From a virus, in the IMG/VR virus record IMGVR_UViG_3300047510_002148, positions 1 to 60,974 of that record: a DNA stretch of 60,974 nucleotides; one strand, 5' to 3'. Under the pieces are notes generated by a model. The model searched no databases, was not told the DNA's origin, and was given only the letters and a program-made list of their open reading frames with translations. Positions 59,956-60,974 of this stretch are shown piece by piece. Within the stretch, counting starts at the first letter, position 1, and each line of letters starts with the position of its first letter. Both the position numbers and the translations under genes were made by a program.

Positions 59956-60974
59956 ATGCCTCGCACTATTAATCGCCAACTTTTCATTGACGCCCTTGTT
60001 GCAACCGGTAAAACTTCTTTGACTCGTACTGAAGTCAAAGAAGTTGCCAAAAAAGTAGGAATTGGAAGTATTCAATGGTTTACCAGTGACGAACAAAATC
60101 GTCTGAAGCGTGGACTATATAAAGTACCCACTGCTGTTGCAAAACCTGCAACAACTGCTCCCATAACTATTGAAATGCAAGCTCAGGTTATTCCTATGCA
60201 AACTTCTAAAAATCGTATCAGTTCGGTTGTGACTGATCTTGAGGTCGAAAACCTTGTACCGAATGTATACAAAAATTATGTACCTTTCGGTCATTTTGAT
60301 GACCTAGTTTCGATCATCGGTTCGAATCAATTCTATCCGATCTTCATTACTGGTCAATCAGGTAATGGTAAAACAATGTCTGTTGAACAGGCTTGTGCCA
60401 AACTAAAACGCAAATTCGTTTGCGTCTCTATGACACCTGAAACTGATGAAAGTGATCTGTTCGGTAATTTCGTTTTGATCAATGGTCAAATGGAATGGCG
60501 TGATGGTCCTGTGACTGTTGCTGCTCGTCAAGGTGCAGTACTATGTATTGATGAGATTGACTACGGTTCACAAAACCTTTCCAGTTTGCAGCGTGTTCTT
60601 GAAGGCAAACCATTCTTGCTTAAAAAGAAGAATGAACTGATTCAACCTGCACCTGGTTTTACAGTGATTGCCACTGCGAACACAAAAGGTAAAGGTTCAG
60701 AAGATGGTCGTTACATGTTCACCAATGTTCTGAACGAAGCATTTCTTGAGCGTTTTCTCAATACTTACGAACAAGAATGGCCTTCCAACAAAACCGAACA
60801 AAAGATTCTCAAGAAAGAACTTGAATCTCTTGGTCGTGCTGATGATGAATTTGCTCAGAAACTTGTTACTTGGGCAGAAGTCATTCGCAAAACCTTTGTT
60901 GAAGGCGGTGTTGACGAAGTGATTTCCACTCGCCGTCTTGTGCATATTGCCAAGACCTACTCTGTGTTCGGAGA
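59956..60974 (+). CDS. MoxR/CobS-like AAA+ ATPase (3' end outside window)
   Basis: 339 codons are visible and the frame is open to the window end. N-terminal 60 residues (INRQLFIDALVATGKTSLTR ...) look like a small helical, winged-helix-like domain. AAA+ core: Walker A GQSGNGKT (133-140), Walker B VLCIDEID (D199, E200), sensor 1 VIATANTKG (N242) and EAFLERF with a likely Arg finger. CobS-like genes are frequent in marine T4-like phages. The neighbouring vWA-peptidase and the shared promoter architecture suggest the two act together, as in MoxR-vWA chaperone pairs, rather than in cobalamin synthesis. Confidence 0.85.
   Translation, partial: MPRTINRQLFIDALVATGKTSLTRTEVKEVAKKVGIGSIQWFTSDEQNRLKRGLYKVPTAVAKPATTAPITIEMQAQVIPMQTSKNRISSVVTDLEVENLVPNVYKNYVPFGHFDDLVSIIGSNQFYPIFITGQSGNGKTMSVEQACAKLKRKFVCVSMTPETDESDLFGNFVLINGQMEWRDGPVTVAARQGAVLCIDEIDYGSQNLSSLQRVLEGKPFLLKKKNELIQPAPGFTVIATANTKGKGSEDGRYMFTNVLNEAFLERFLNTYEQEWPSNKTEQKILKKELESLGRADDEFAQKLVTWAEVIRKTFVEGGVDEVISTRRLVHIAKTYSVFG

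Noticed and set aside
57619-60974. Cobaltochelatase (CobS/CobT) function in B12 synthesis.
   Set aside because: No other cobalamin gene is present, and the HExxH domain of the first protein is not explained by it; the AAA+/vWA pairing is the safer statement.
1-60974. tRNA genes, insertion sequences, integrase or attachment sites.
   Set aside because: None was recognised on reading both strands. All gaps between genes are under about 130 nt and are accounted for by promoters, terminators or the small candidate gene.

Overview
The window is about 61 kb of a T4-like contractile-tailed phage (Tevenvirus-type myovirus). It looks like a member of the marine, AT-rich, cyanophage/pelagiphage-related branch rather than a coliphage. 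The evidence is the canonical T4 gene order 13-14-15-x-16-17-18-19-20-(core)-21-22-23-3-uvsY-uvsW-55-47-46, recognised from protein sequence, plus accessory genes common in marine T4-like phages: peptide deformylase, a 2-oxoglutarate/Fe(II) hydroxylase, an SPPY-type DNA methyltransferase, and a vWA-metallopeptidase next to a MoxR/CobS-like AAA+ ATPase. No photosynthesis gene and no tRNA is visible, so the host cannot be named from this window. Both ends are cut: the first gene lacks its 5' end and the last its 3' end. Every convincing gene is on the + strand; one small antisense gene is a candidate.

Region 1 (1-31.3 kb) is the baseplate and fibre region. It holds a gp7-like C-terminus, a beta-helix protein, a collagen-like protein with a C-terminal S74 self-cleaving chaperone, gp8, a 1,994-residue DUF4815 protein, and then about 18 kb of small adaptor-like and large fibre-like genes where T4 has genes 9-12 and wac. 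This region has three Gly-Tyr-Ser collagen-like proteins, two paralogous beta-helix proteins, a delta-60 repeat beta-propeller, a Calx-beta protein, a fibre-assembly chaperone and a 1,721-residue protein with internal repeats.

Region 2 (31.3-48.2 kb) is the head, neck, tail and packaging block (gp13 to gp23, then gp3). A freestanding homing endonuclease sits between a strong terminator behind gene 19 and portal gene 20. The prohead-core genes include a protein whose C-terminal two thirds is an arginine-rich basic peptide, probably released by the gp21 protease.

Region 3 (48.2-61 kb) holds recombination, late-transcription and accessory functions: uvsY, uvsW, a possible Sm-like protein, the late sigma factor gp55, a DUF465 protein, gp47 and gp46, then deformylase, hydroxylase and GNAT acetyltransferase in a chain of 4-nt overlaps, a DNA methyltransferase, and the vWA-peptidase and AAA+ ATPase pair.

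Regulation divides the window in two. Regions 1-2 carry T4-type late elements (TATAAATA or near variants) in front of genes, which gp55 encoded in this window would read. Region 3 carries sigma70-like promoters with TTGACA boxes. Two of these share an identical upstream 18-nt palindrome at identical spacing. The uvsY promoter overlaps a hairpin that could hide its ribosome site only in read-through mRNA.
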